DNA of 19,350 nucleotides from Actinomycetes bacterium. GTDB lineage: Bacteria; Actinomycetota; Actinomycetes; Propionibacteriales; Nocardioidaceae. Location: contig JAEZEJ010000126.1 of assembly GCA_023417775.1 (NCBI GenBank), positions 1-19,350 on the forward strand. Reading direction: 5' to 3'. Below are positions 13,807 through 19,350 of this stretch, in pieces. Numbering within the stretch: position 1 is the first letter of the stretch; every line of letters starts with the position of its first letter. The position numbers and the translations under genes are program-made. The notes beneath the pieces were generated by a model. It was not told where the DNA came from. It searched no databases and was given only the letters and a program-made list of their open reading frames with translations.

Positions 13807-14572
13807 AGTGGAAGCGGCGGCCCTCGTCGCGGCGGAAGCCCCACACGGTGAGAGCGGCTCCGAGCGCCGTCCACAGGGCGAGGGTGATGAAGGTCTGCGC
13901 GGCCACGTCGCCGCTGCCGACCGCCCACACGACCAGGTCCCGCGACGAACGGCTCGGCAGCCACTGCGAGATGGCATCGAGCCAGCTCGGGAAGCCGTCC
14001 GGCGGCACGAACATGCCGCCGCCGAAGGCGAAGCCGAAGAACAGCAGCTGCGCGACCGCGATCGCCGACTTCTGCGTCAGCGTGTAGCCCACGGCGAAGC
14101 CGATGAGCAGTAGCGGCAGCGCCCCGAGCAGCAATGCGCCGAGGGTCAGCAGGAGTCGATCCGGGGACAGCCGCGCCTCGGTCAGCGCGAAGGCGACGAT
14201 CGTCACCGCGGCCAGGCCCATCAGCATGAGCAGCACGCCGGTGCGCAGCCGTCCGAGGAACTGGGGGAGCGGTCCCGCGGGCAGGCTCCTGACATAGCCG
14301 TCGAAGGGGCGTGCGCGGTCCTCGGCGATGCCGATGCCGAAGGTGAAGATGCACACCGACATCACCGCGAACGAGCCGAGCTGCGCGGCGGCGCCGGTGG
14401 CGGCGACCCGGTCATCGGCGATCGCGCTCTGGGGCACGACGAAGAACAGCAGGGCGAGGGTCGGGAAGACGGTCGTGCCGATGATCGCGATCGGCTCGCG
14501 GAAGTTCTCCAGCAGATTGAGCTTGGCGTGCGCGCCGGCGATGCGCAGCACGGAGGGCGTCGAGGTGGACAT
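13805..14572 (-). CDS. ABC transporter permease (ABC-2 type)
   Basis: This 255-residue protein has about six hydrophobic helices, including AIIGTTVFPTLALLFFVVPQ, LGSFAVMSVCIFTFGIGIAE, LLLTLGALLLGALPLLLIGF and AVAQLLFFGFAFGGGMFVPP. The conserved DGYVRSLPAG loop and the MFVPPDGFPSWLDAISQWLP segment match ABC-2 permeases. The ATG at 14572 has GAGAGGAG well placed upstream. It follows the ATPase by 11 bases and is the last gene of the operon that begins at 16484. One permease gene for one ATPase suggests a homodimeric exporter. Its substrate is not known. Its short C-terminus ends DEGRRFH with no extra domain. Confidence 0.86.
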   Translation of the reverse strand: MSTSTPSVLRIAGAHAKLNLLENFREPIAIIGTTVFPTLALLFFVVPQSAIADDRVAATGAAAQLGSFAVMSVCIFTFGIGIAEDRARPFDGYVRSLPAGPLPQFLGRLRTGVLLMLMGLAAVTIVAFALTEARLSPDRLLLTLGALLLGALPLLLIGFAVGYTLTQKSAIAVAQLLFFGFAFGGGMFVPPDGFPSWLDAISQWLPSRSSRDLVVWAVGSGDVAAQTFITLALWTALGAALTVWGFRRDEGRRFH

Positions 14573-14583
14573 GGGGGCTCCTC

Positions 14584-15468
14584 TCAGGCGGCGGTGCGGG
14601 TCAGGTGGGCGAAGGCGTCCTCCAGCGATGCGCCGGCGACCCGGAGCCGCGAGAAGTCGATCTGGTCGGTGACGAGGGCGCGCACGAGGGCATCGGCATC
14701 CGCGGTCAGCAGTGTCGCCCGGTCACCGTCGCGCTCGATGCTGGTGACGCCGGGGAGCGCGTCCAGGCGGGGATCCGAGGAGGTGAGCTCCACTCGATCG
14801 ACATCGACGCGGTCGATGACGGCCTGGGTGGTGTCGTCGACGAGGATCGCACCGTGGTCGATGACGACGACGCGCTCCGCGAGTCGCTGGATCTCCTCGA
14901 GATAGTGGCTCGTGATAAGCACGGTCCCGCCGTCGGCCTGGTAGTCCTCGATGGCATTCCAGAGGCTGTGCCGGGCATCGACGTCCAGGCCGGTGGTCGG
15001 CTCGTCGAGCAGCACGAGCGCCGGTCGGCCGACCATCGCGAGGGCGACCGCCAGGCGGCGTTGCTGGCCGCCGGACAGCGATCCGCACTGGCGACCGGCG
15101 AGCTCGGTCAGCCCGAAGCGGTCGAGCAGCGCTCCGGTGTCGTCGGGCTCCGGATAGTGTCGCGCGACGAACTCGACCACCTCGCGGACCTTGATCGTCG
15201 GCGGCAGCCCGGTGTCCTGCGGTGTGCTCCCGATGACGACCCGGTTGGCCGGGACGCGGGGATCCCGGCCGGCCACCCGCACGGTGCCCGAGGTCGGCTT
15301 GCGGAGCCCGTTGAGCAGGGAGATGAGCGTCGACTTGCCCGCACCGTTCGGGCCGAGGAGGCCGACGAGCTCGCCGGTGCCGATCTGCAGGGAGACCTCG
15401 TCGAGGGCGACCTGGTCGCCGAAGGTGCGGGTCGCCCGCTGGAGGTCGACGAGTGGGGCGCTGGTCAT
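14584..15468 (-). CDS. ABC transporter ATP-binding protein
   Basis: This 294-residue ATPase pairs with the permease that follows. It has Walker A GPNGAGKST (39-47), Q-loop in STPQDTG (81-87), signature LSGGQ (131-135), Walker B LVLLDEP (151-157) and a true switch His188 in TSHYLEE, unlike the DrrA-like ATPase in this window. A C-terminal region of about 80 residues ends GASLEDAFAHLTRTAA, as in CcmA/NatA-type exporters. Its ATG at 15468 overlaps the stop of the winged-helix regulator gene (ATGA), so the regulator and transporter are translated together. This arrangement suggests the regulator controls its own operon. The transported molecule cannot be inferred. Confidence 0.93.
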   Translation of the reverse strand: MTSAPLVDLQRATRTFGDQVALDEVSLQIGTGELVGLLGPNGAGKSTLISLLNGLRKPTSGTVRVAGRDPRVPANRVVIGSTPQDTGLPPTIKVREVVEFVARHYPEPDDTGALLDRFGLTELAGRQCGSLSGGQQRRLAVALAMVGRPALVLLDEPTTGLDVDARHSLWNAIEDYQADGGTVLITSHYLEEIQRLAERVVVIDHGAILVDDTTQAVIDRVDVDRVELTSSDPRLDALPGVTSIERDGDRATLLTADADALVRALVTDQIDFSRLRVAGASLEDAFAHLTRTAA

Positions 15469-15767
15469 GGTGCTCCTGTCGGGTCGATGAGGGATCGGAT
15501 CTGCGCGGTGTAGCGCTCGAAGGCGGCGAGGCCGGCCGGGGTGATCTCGACATAGGTCACCGGGGTGCGTCCCTCGATGGTCTTGGACTGCCGCACGTAG
15601 CCGGCGTCCTCGAGCTTGCGCAGGTGGGTCGAGAGATTGCCCGCGGTCATCTCGAGCAGCTTCTGCAGCCGCGGGAAGGTGATGCTCGCGTTATTGGGCA
15701 TCGCCGCGAGGGAGGCGACCACCCGCAGCCGAGCCTGGGCGTGGATGACGGGGTCCAGCTCACTCAT
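15465..15767 (-). CDS. Winged-helix transcriptional regulator (HTH_34/MarR-like)
   Basis: This 100-residue DNA-binding protein is almost entirely one winged-helix domain. LDPVIHAQARLRVVASLAAM (4-23) forms the first helices, ITFPRLQKLLEMTAGNLSTH (29-48) includes the helix-turn-helix, RKLEDAGYV (50-58) leads to the wing, and the wing itself spans KTIEGRTPVTYVEITPAG (61-78). This is the pattern of the small PF13601-type regulators, which often sit beside transporter genes. No ligand domain is present. The ATG at 15767 follows a GGGGGG-rich stretch that could act as a weak ribosome binding site, itself just after a 76-base palindrome. The TTTGCA array at the operon promoter is a natural candidate binding site. 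Repressor function is an inference. Confidence 0.88.
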   Translation of the reverse strand: MSELDPVIHAQARLRVVASLAAMPNNASITFPRLQKLLEMTAGNLSTHLRKLEDAGYVRQSKTIEGRTPVTYVEITPAGLAAFERYTAQIRSLIDPTGAP

Positions 15768-15780
15768 GCCGCCCCCCGCC

Positions 15781-15856
15781 CTGGACCAAGATTTGCTGGG
15801 TACTCGTCAACCGGACGGTCTCCTGGTTGACGAATGGGGAGCACATCTCGGTCCAG
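15781..15856. repeat. 76-base nested palindrome inside the operon
   Basis: CTGGACC (15781-15787) pairs with GGTCCAG (15850-15856), and TCGTCAACC (15804-15812) pairs with GGTTGACGA (15825-15833). The two 16-base gaps between inner and outer arms are equal in length and match at 9 of 16 positions, including AGAT/ATCT and TGCT/AGCA, so the whole is one long imperfect hairpin with a 12-base loop. It fills most of the gap between the membrane-protein stop (15867) and the regulator start (15767). It could be an RNA structure that separates expression of the two genes, a large operator or a small mobile palindrome. Confidence 0.65.
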
Positions 15857-15866
15857 GTCGAGGCGC

Positions 15867-16484
15867 TCATGCCCGCCGCCGGTCGCGATAGTCGGCGAAG
15901 GCCGCGACGAGGAATCCTCCGCCGCCCAGCGCTGCCATCACCAGATACAGGTAGGGGACGCCGGTCACCGAGGCGATCGCCACGACCACCGCGATCCAGA
16001 TGCCGAGGCGGTACTGGCGTGCATCGTTCCAGGCGGCACCGCTGGCCATGAAGAGGCAGGCGACGACGAGGCAGGGCAGGCCGTTGGCGACGATGCCGAC
16101 GCCCTCGCCCTCGAGGCCGGCGGAGAACATCCCGCCGTAGATGAAGAAGGAGGCTCCGAAGGAGGCGCCCCAGGCGGTGCCGAGTCGGGCGTTCATCCGG
16201 CCGCCGGCCCCGCCGAGTCCGCTGGCTCGGCGCTCGGAGTGCACCACGGTGAAGACCAGCGCGGCGACGATCAGACCGCCGAAGACGCTGCCGCCGAGGA
16301 GGCCTGGCTGTCCCTCCGGCCCGACCGTGAAGAACATCGCGAGGTAGCCGATACCCCAGGCGAGACCCCAGATGCCGTAGAGCATCCGGTCATCGGCCGT
16401 GAGGCTCTCGCGCACCTGGCGCCGTTGCGCGTCGATGATGGCCCAGCTCTCCGCCGGGCTCGGGGACTTCTCGTCGTCGCCCAT
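15867..16484 (-). CDS. Six-helix membrane protein of unknown function
   Basis: This 205-residue protein has a charged cytoplasmic N-terminus (about 35 residues, with SPAESWAIIDAQRRQVRESL), then about six hydrophobic segments. These include MLYGIWGLAWGIGYLAMFFTVG, split here as residues roughly 34-55, plus GGLIVAALVFTVVHSER, FGASFFIYGGMFSAG, NGLPCLVVACLFMASGAAW, LGIWIAVVVAIASVTGVPYL and MAALGGGGFLVAAFADYRDR. I do not recognise a catalytic motif. The start was set at the ATG at 16484, with GGAGG five bases upstream; a TTG seven codons earlier lies before that site. It is the first gene of the operon that continues with a winged-helix regulator and an ABC exporter, and it is preceded by the TTTGCA half-site array. 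It may be a sensor or partner of the regulator, but nothing in the sequence proves this. Confidence 0.82.
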   Translation of the reverse strand: MGDDEKSPSPAESWAIIDAQRRQVRESLTADDRMLYGIWGLAWGIGYLAMFFTVGPEGQPGLLGGSVFGGLIVAALVFTVVHSERRASGLGGAGGRMNARLGTAWGASFGASFFIYGGMFSAGLEGEGVGIVANGLPCLVVACLFMASGAAWNDARQYRLGIWIAVVVAIASVTGVPYLYLVMAALGGGGFLVAAFADYRDRRRA

Positions 16485-16516
16485 GACTGCCTCCGAAATC
16501 GCCAACTAGTTTGTCG

Positions 16517-16550
16517 TGCAAAGTCAGTTTGCAATGCAAAGCTGTTTGCG
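16517..16550. promoter_or_regulatory. Array of four TTTGCA/TGCAAA half-sites, probable operator
   Basis: TGCAAA (16517-16522), TTTGCA (16528-16533), TGCAAA (16535-16540) and TTTGCG (16545-16550) alternate in orientation. The middle pair forms the perfect 13-base palindrome TTTGCAATGCAAA, and the first pair is a 17-base palindrome. They cover the predicted -35 to -10 region of the minus-strand operon that includes the winged-helix regulator, which suits autorepression. Confidence 0.6.
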
Positions 16551-16554
16551 TCAA
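16526..16554 (-). promoter_or_regulatory. Candidate promoter of the membrane protein/regulator/ABC operon
   Basis: On the minus strand TTGACG (16549-16554) and CAAACT (16526-16531) form a -35/-10 pair with a 17-base spacer. The -35 is close to consensus and the -10 is weak. Transcription would begin about 35 bases before the ATG at 16484. Confidence 0.45.
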
Positions 16555-16569
16555 GTCACACGATGTGAC
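16555..16569. promoter_or_regulatory. Palindrome between the two divergent promoters
   Basis: GTCACA-CGA-TGTGAC is a perfect 6-bp inverted repeat between the -35 elements of the divergent operons. Its right half overlaps a tandem pair of CGATGTGAC units (16561-16569 and 16569-16577). It could bind a regulator of either operon. It is not the TGTGA-N6-TCACA order of a CRP/GlxR site. Confidence 0.3.
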
Positions 16570-16571
16570 GA

Positions 16572-16599
16572 TGTGACGGAGCCCATGCCCCGGTATAAA
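16572..16599 (+). promoter_or_regulatory. clpB promoter candidate
   Basis: TGTGAC (16572-16577) and TATAAA (16594-16599) are separated by 16 bases, a good vegetative-type pair. The -10 is one of the few AT-rich hexamers in the window. The start of transcription would fall near 16606, inside the HAIR operator, leaving a leader of about 70 bases. Confidence 0.6.
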
Positions 16600-16620
16600 G
16601 TTGAGCGGAATGGACTCAAC
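16600..16620. promoter_or_regulatory. HAIR element (HspR operator) of clpB
   Basis: GTTGAGC-N7-ACTCAAC fits the HspR-associated inverted repeat CTTGAGT-N7-ACTCAAG, with the core TTGAG...CTCAA intact. The wider dyad AAAGTTGAG-N9-CTCAACTTT (16597-16623) is perfect. It overlaps the -10 and the expected start site, where HspR would block transcription until heat or unfolded protein relieves it. HspR control of clpB is established in Streptomyces and mycobacteria. Confidence 0.85.
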
Positions 16621-16673
16621 TTTGGCAGAGTTGTTCTAGGTGTAGACGTCGTTATCACCAGGGGAGTCGTTTG

Positions 16674-19268
16674 ATGGACCTTTCGAAACTCACGACCCGC
16701 AGCCAGCAGGCGCTCGCTGCGGCCATCTCGTCGGCAGCCGCTGCGGGCAATCCCGCGGTGGAACCGGCACACCTGCTCGCCGCGCTGCTGGAGCAGGAAG
16801 GCGGCACGGCCGGCCCGCTCGTCGCGGCCGCGGGCGCCGATCCGCGCACCGTGCTCGCTGAGACGAAGCAGAGCATCGAGCTGCTGCCGTCGGCCAGCGG
16901 TTCGAGTGTGCAGAACCCGAATCTCGCGCGCGCCACCCATGAGGTGCTGCAGCGCGCCATCGACGAGGCCGATGCGCTCGGGGACGAGTTCATCTCGACC
17001 GAGCCGATCGTCGTCGGCATCGCCACCGTGCAGTCCCCGGCGCAGGCCGTTCTCGCCCGCCACGGCGTCACGCCGGAGGGGCTGAAGGAGGCCTTCTCGG
17101 CGGTCCGCGGCAGCGCGAAGGTCACCAGCCAGGACGCCGAGGATGCCTACCAGGCGTTGGAGAAGTACGGCATCGACCTGACCGCCCTCGCCCGCGACGG
17201 CAAGCTCGACCCGGTCATCGGCCGCGATGCCGAGATCCGCCGCGTCGTGCAGGTGCTCAGCCGCCGTACCAAGAACAACCCGGTGCTCATCGGCGAGCCT
17301 GGTGTCGGCAAGACCGCCGTCGTCGAGGGCCTCGCCCAGCGCATCATCGACGGCGACGTGCCCGAGTCCCTGCGCGGTCGCACGCTCGTGAGCCTCGACC
17401 TCGGCGCGATGGTCGCCGGAGCGAAGTACCGTGGCGAGTTCGAGGAGCGGCTGAAGGCTGTGCTGAACGAGATCAAGGAGTCCAACGGGCAGATCGTCAC
17501 CTTCATCGACGAACTGCACACCGTCGTCGGCGCCGGCGCCTCCGGCGAGAGCGCGATGGACGCCGGCAATATGCTCAAGCCCATGCTGGCGCGCGGTGAG
17601 CTGCGCATGATCGGCGCGACCACGCTCGACGAGTACCGCGAGTCGATCGAGAAGGACCCGGCGCTGGAGCGTCGCTTCCAGCAGGTCTTCGTCGGGGAGC
17701 CGAGCGTCGCGGACACGATCGCGATCCTGCGCGGCCTCAAGGAGAAGTACGAGGCGCACCACAAGGTCGAGATCGCCGATGCCGCGCTGGTCGCCGCCGC
17801 GACCCTCTCGCATCGCTACATCCCGGGCCGGCAGCTGCCCGACAAGGCCATCGACCTCATCGACGAGGCATCGAGCCGGCTGCGCATGGAGATCGACTCC
17901 AGTCCCGTCGAGATCGACGAGCTGCGCCGCGCCGTCGACCGTCTCACGATGGAGGAGCTGCACCTCGAGCACGAGACCGATGAGGCCAGCATCGAACGAC
18001 TGGAACGGCTCCGCGCCGAGAAGGCGGACAAGTCCGAGCAGCTCCGGGCGCTGGAGCAGCGGTGGGAGTCCGAGAAGCAGAGCCTCAACGCCGTCGGCGA
18101 GATCAAGGAGCGCATCGACGAGGTCCGCACGGCCGCCGAGCGCGCGCAGCGCGACGGTGACTTCGAGACGGCCGCCCGGCTGACCTACGGCGAGCTCCCC
18201 AAGATGGAGGAGCAGCTCGTCGCGGCGCAGCAGGCCGAGGAGTCCGCCTCCGCCGACCGCATGGTGCACGAGGAGGTCGGTCCTGACGACATCGCCGAGG
18301 TGGTGGCGTCCTGGACGGGTATCCCCACCGGTCGTCTGCTGGAGGGCGAGACCGAGAAGCTCCTGCACATGGAGGAGGAGCTCGGCAGGCGCCTCATCGG
18401 GCAGAAGGATGCGGTCCGCGCGGTGTCCGATGCCGTGCGCCGTGCCCGCGCCGGGATCTCCGACCCCGACCGTCCGACCGGATCCTTCCTCTTCCTCGGC
18501 CCGACGGGTGTCGGCAAGACCGAGCTCGCCAAGAGCCTCGCCGACTTCCTCTTCGACGACGAGCGCGCGATCATCCGCATCGACATGAGCGAGTACGGCG
18601 AGAAGCACAGCGTGTCGCGTCTCGTCGGCGCCCCTCCGGGCTATGTCGGTTATGACGAGGGCGGTCAGCTGACCGAGGCGGTGCGGAGGCGCCCGTACTC
18701 GGTCGTGCTGCTCGACGACGTCGAGAAGGCGCACCCGGAGGTCTTCGACATCCTCCTCCAGGTGCTCGACGACGGTCGCCTGACCGACGGCCAGGGTCGC
18801 ACGGTCGACTTCCGCAATGTCATCTTGATCCTCACATCGAATCTGGGATCGCAGTTCCTCGTCGACCCCGCGCTGGACGATCAGGCCAAGCACGATGCGG
18901 TCATGAACATCGTGCGCGCATCCTTCAAGCCCGAGTTCCTCAACCGTCTCGACGAGGTGGTGATGTTCGAGGCCCTCGGCACCGAGGAGCTGACCCGCAT
19001 CGTCGACCTGCAGCTGGACTCGCTGGCCCGGCGGCTGGAGTCGCGCCGGATCACCCTGCGGGTGTCCGATGCGGCCAAGGAGTGGCTGGCGCTCACCGGC
19101 TGGGATCCGGCGTACGGGGCGCGTCCGCTGCGCCGGCTGGTGCAGCAGGCGATCGGCGACCGATTGGCCCGCGAGCTGCTCTCCGGCGAGGTCCGCGACG
19201 GTGACGCGGTGGCCGTCGATCGCGACGAGGATGCCGACGAGCTGAGCGTCGCCCCGGTCCGCGACTGA
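16674..19268 (+). CDS. clpB: ATP-dependent disaggregase ClpB (Hsp100)
   Basis: This 864-residue cytoplasmic chaperone threads aggregated proteins through a hexamer, working with DnaK; its length is normal for ClpB. Domains in order are: N-domain (1-145); NBD1 with Walker A GEPGVGKT (207-214), pore Tyr252 in AGAKYRGEF, Walker B FIDE (277-280) and arginine fingers in ERRFQ (332-336); coiled-coil M-domain (about 408-523); and NBD2 with Walker A GPTGVGKT (609-616), pore loop GYVGY (656-660), arginine finger Arg758 in EFLNRLDE and sensor-2 GARPLRR (815-821). The second Walker B reads VVLLDDVEKAH: Asp682 replaces the catalytic Glu of the usual LLDEVEKAH. The ATG at 16674 is preferred, with AGGGGAG seven bases upstream, over a TTG immediately before it. 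The HAIR operator indicates heat-shock control by HspR. Confidence 0.97.
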   Translation: MDLSKLTTRSQQALAAAISSAAAAGNPAVEPAHLLAALLEQEGGTAGPLVAAAGADPRTVLAETKQSIELLPSASGSSVQNPNLARATHEVLQRAIDEADALGDEFISTEPIVVGIATVQSPAQAVLARHGVTPEGLKEAFSAVRGSAKVTSQDAEDAYQALEKYGIDLTALARDGKLDPVIGRDAEIRRVVQVLSRRTKNNPVLIGEPGVGKTAVVEGLAQRIIDGDVPESLRGRTLVSLDLGAMVAGAKYRGEFEERLKAVLNEIKESNGQIVTFIDELHTVVGAGASGESAMDAGNMLKPMLARGELRMIGATTLDEYRESIEKDPALERRFQQVFVGEPSVADTIAILRGLKEKYEAHHKVEIADAALVAAATLSHRYIPGRQLPDKAIDLIDEASSRLRMEIDSSPVEIDELRRAVDRLTMEELHLEHETDEASIERLERLRAEKADKSEQLRALEQRWESEKQSLNAVGEIKERIDEVRTAAERAQRDGDFETAARLTYGELPKMEEQLVAAQQAEESASADRMVHEEVGPDDIAEVVASWTGIPTGRLLEGETEKLLHMEEELGRRLIGQKDAVRAVSDAVRRARAGISDPDRPTGSFLFLGPTGVGKTELAKSLADFLFDDERAIIRIDMSEYGEKHSVSRLVGAPPGYVGYDEGGQLTEAVRRRPYSVVLLDDVEKAHPEVFDILLQVLDDGRLTDGQGRTVDFRNVILILTSNLGSQFLVDPALDDQAKHDAVMNIVRASFKPEFLNRLDEVVMFEALGTEELTRIVDLQLDSLARRLESRRITLRVSDAAKEWLALTGWDPAYGARPLRRLVQQAIGDRLARELLSGEVRDGDAVAVDRDEDADELSVAPVRD

Positions 19269-19278
19269 CCGGCCCACT

Positions 19279-19307
19279 CCGGAGCGGGGACTCGCGCACC
19301 GCTCCGG
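19279..19307 (+). terminator. Hairpin after clpB
   Basis: CCGGAGCGG (19279-19287) and CCGCTCCGG (19299-19307) are a perfect 9-bp inverted repeat around an 11-base loop, beginning 11 bases after the clpB stop. No T-run follows. It is a probable terminator or transcript-stabilising hairpin. Confidence 0.5.
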
Positions 19308-19329
19308 TTCCGGGGTGGTGGGTTGCGCA

Positions 19330-19350
19330 CCTCTCGACATCGCCGAGAGG
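19330..19350. terminator. Second hairpin at the right edge of the window
   Basis: CCTCTCG (19330-19336) and CGAGAGG (19344-19350) form a 7-bp stem with a 7-base loop that ends exactly at the window edge. It may be the intrinsic terminator of clpB or of a convergent gene outside the window; the following bases are not available. Confidence 0.4.

Noticed and set aside
16555..16577. A CRP/GlxR-type cAMP receptor site
   Set aside because: The half-sites are in the order GTCACA...TGTGAC, not TGTGA-N6-TCACA, so the geometry does not fit.
16551..19340. A 929-codon minus-strand frame covering all of clpB
   Set aside because: It is antisense to ClpB, with a repetitive Asp/Leu/Gly/Arg composition typical of complementary-strand frames in high-GC genes, and it runs across the HAIR promoter.

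Overview
The window is about 19 kb of high-GC, densely packed chromosomal DNA from an actinobacterium (Actinomycetota). The evidence is the GC-rich third codon positions, frequent GTG starts, many ATGA/GTGA stop-start overlaps, an FprA-type ferredoxin reductase, DrrA/DrrB-type ABC exporters, a DtxR/IdeR-type iron box, and a clpB gene behind a HAIR (HspR) operator. I cannot name the genus. No rRNA, tRNA, CRISPR array, insertion sequence or phage gene is visible, and no gene-free gap exceeds about 235 bases.

Layout, left to right. (1) fprA on the minus strand ends near the left edge, with a hairpin behind it. (2) A divergent plus-strand operon encodes an exported FMN-binding lipoprotein, an ApbE-type flavin transferase and a membrane RnfD/NqrB-like protein fused to an FAD/NAD(P)H reductase domain. 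Together they look like a transmembrane flavin electron-transfer chain. The shared upstream region carries a partial iron-box dyad and a long hairpin. (3) A tightly overlapping plus-strand operon encodes a GT4 glycosyltransferase, a SAM methyltransferase, a prenyltransferase/terpene-cyclase-like alpha/alpha-toroid protein and a second methyltransferase: a probable small-molecule or glycoconjugate pathway of unknown product. (4) An ascorbate-type (Ula) PTS is present as fused IIA-IIB plus IIC, apparently starting from a leaderless promoter and ending at a large palindrome that also serves the convergent operon. (5) A minus-strand operon encodes a DrrA-like ATPase, two ABC-2 permeases and a small membrane protein behind a strong iron box, so it is probably an iron-repressed exporter. 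(6) A second minus-strand operon encodes a six-helix membrane protein, a winged-helix regulator, an ABC ATPase and an ABC permease, with an array of TTTGCA half-sites over its promoter and a 76-bp nested palindrome inside it. (7) Divergent from this is clpB, with HAIR operator, promoter and 3' hairpins.

The most interesting points are these: an ApbE that lacks a signal peptide yet sits in frame behind a UGA-C stop of its exported substrate; the iron box on the exporter operon; the operator array next to the winged-helix regulator; the 76-bp and 64-bp palindromes; the four-gene glycosyltransferase/methyltransferase cluster; and a Glu-to-Asp change in the second Walker B motif of ClpB.
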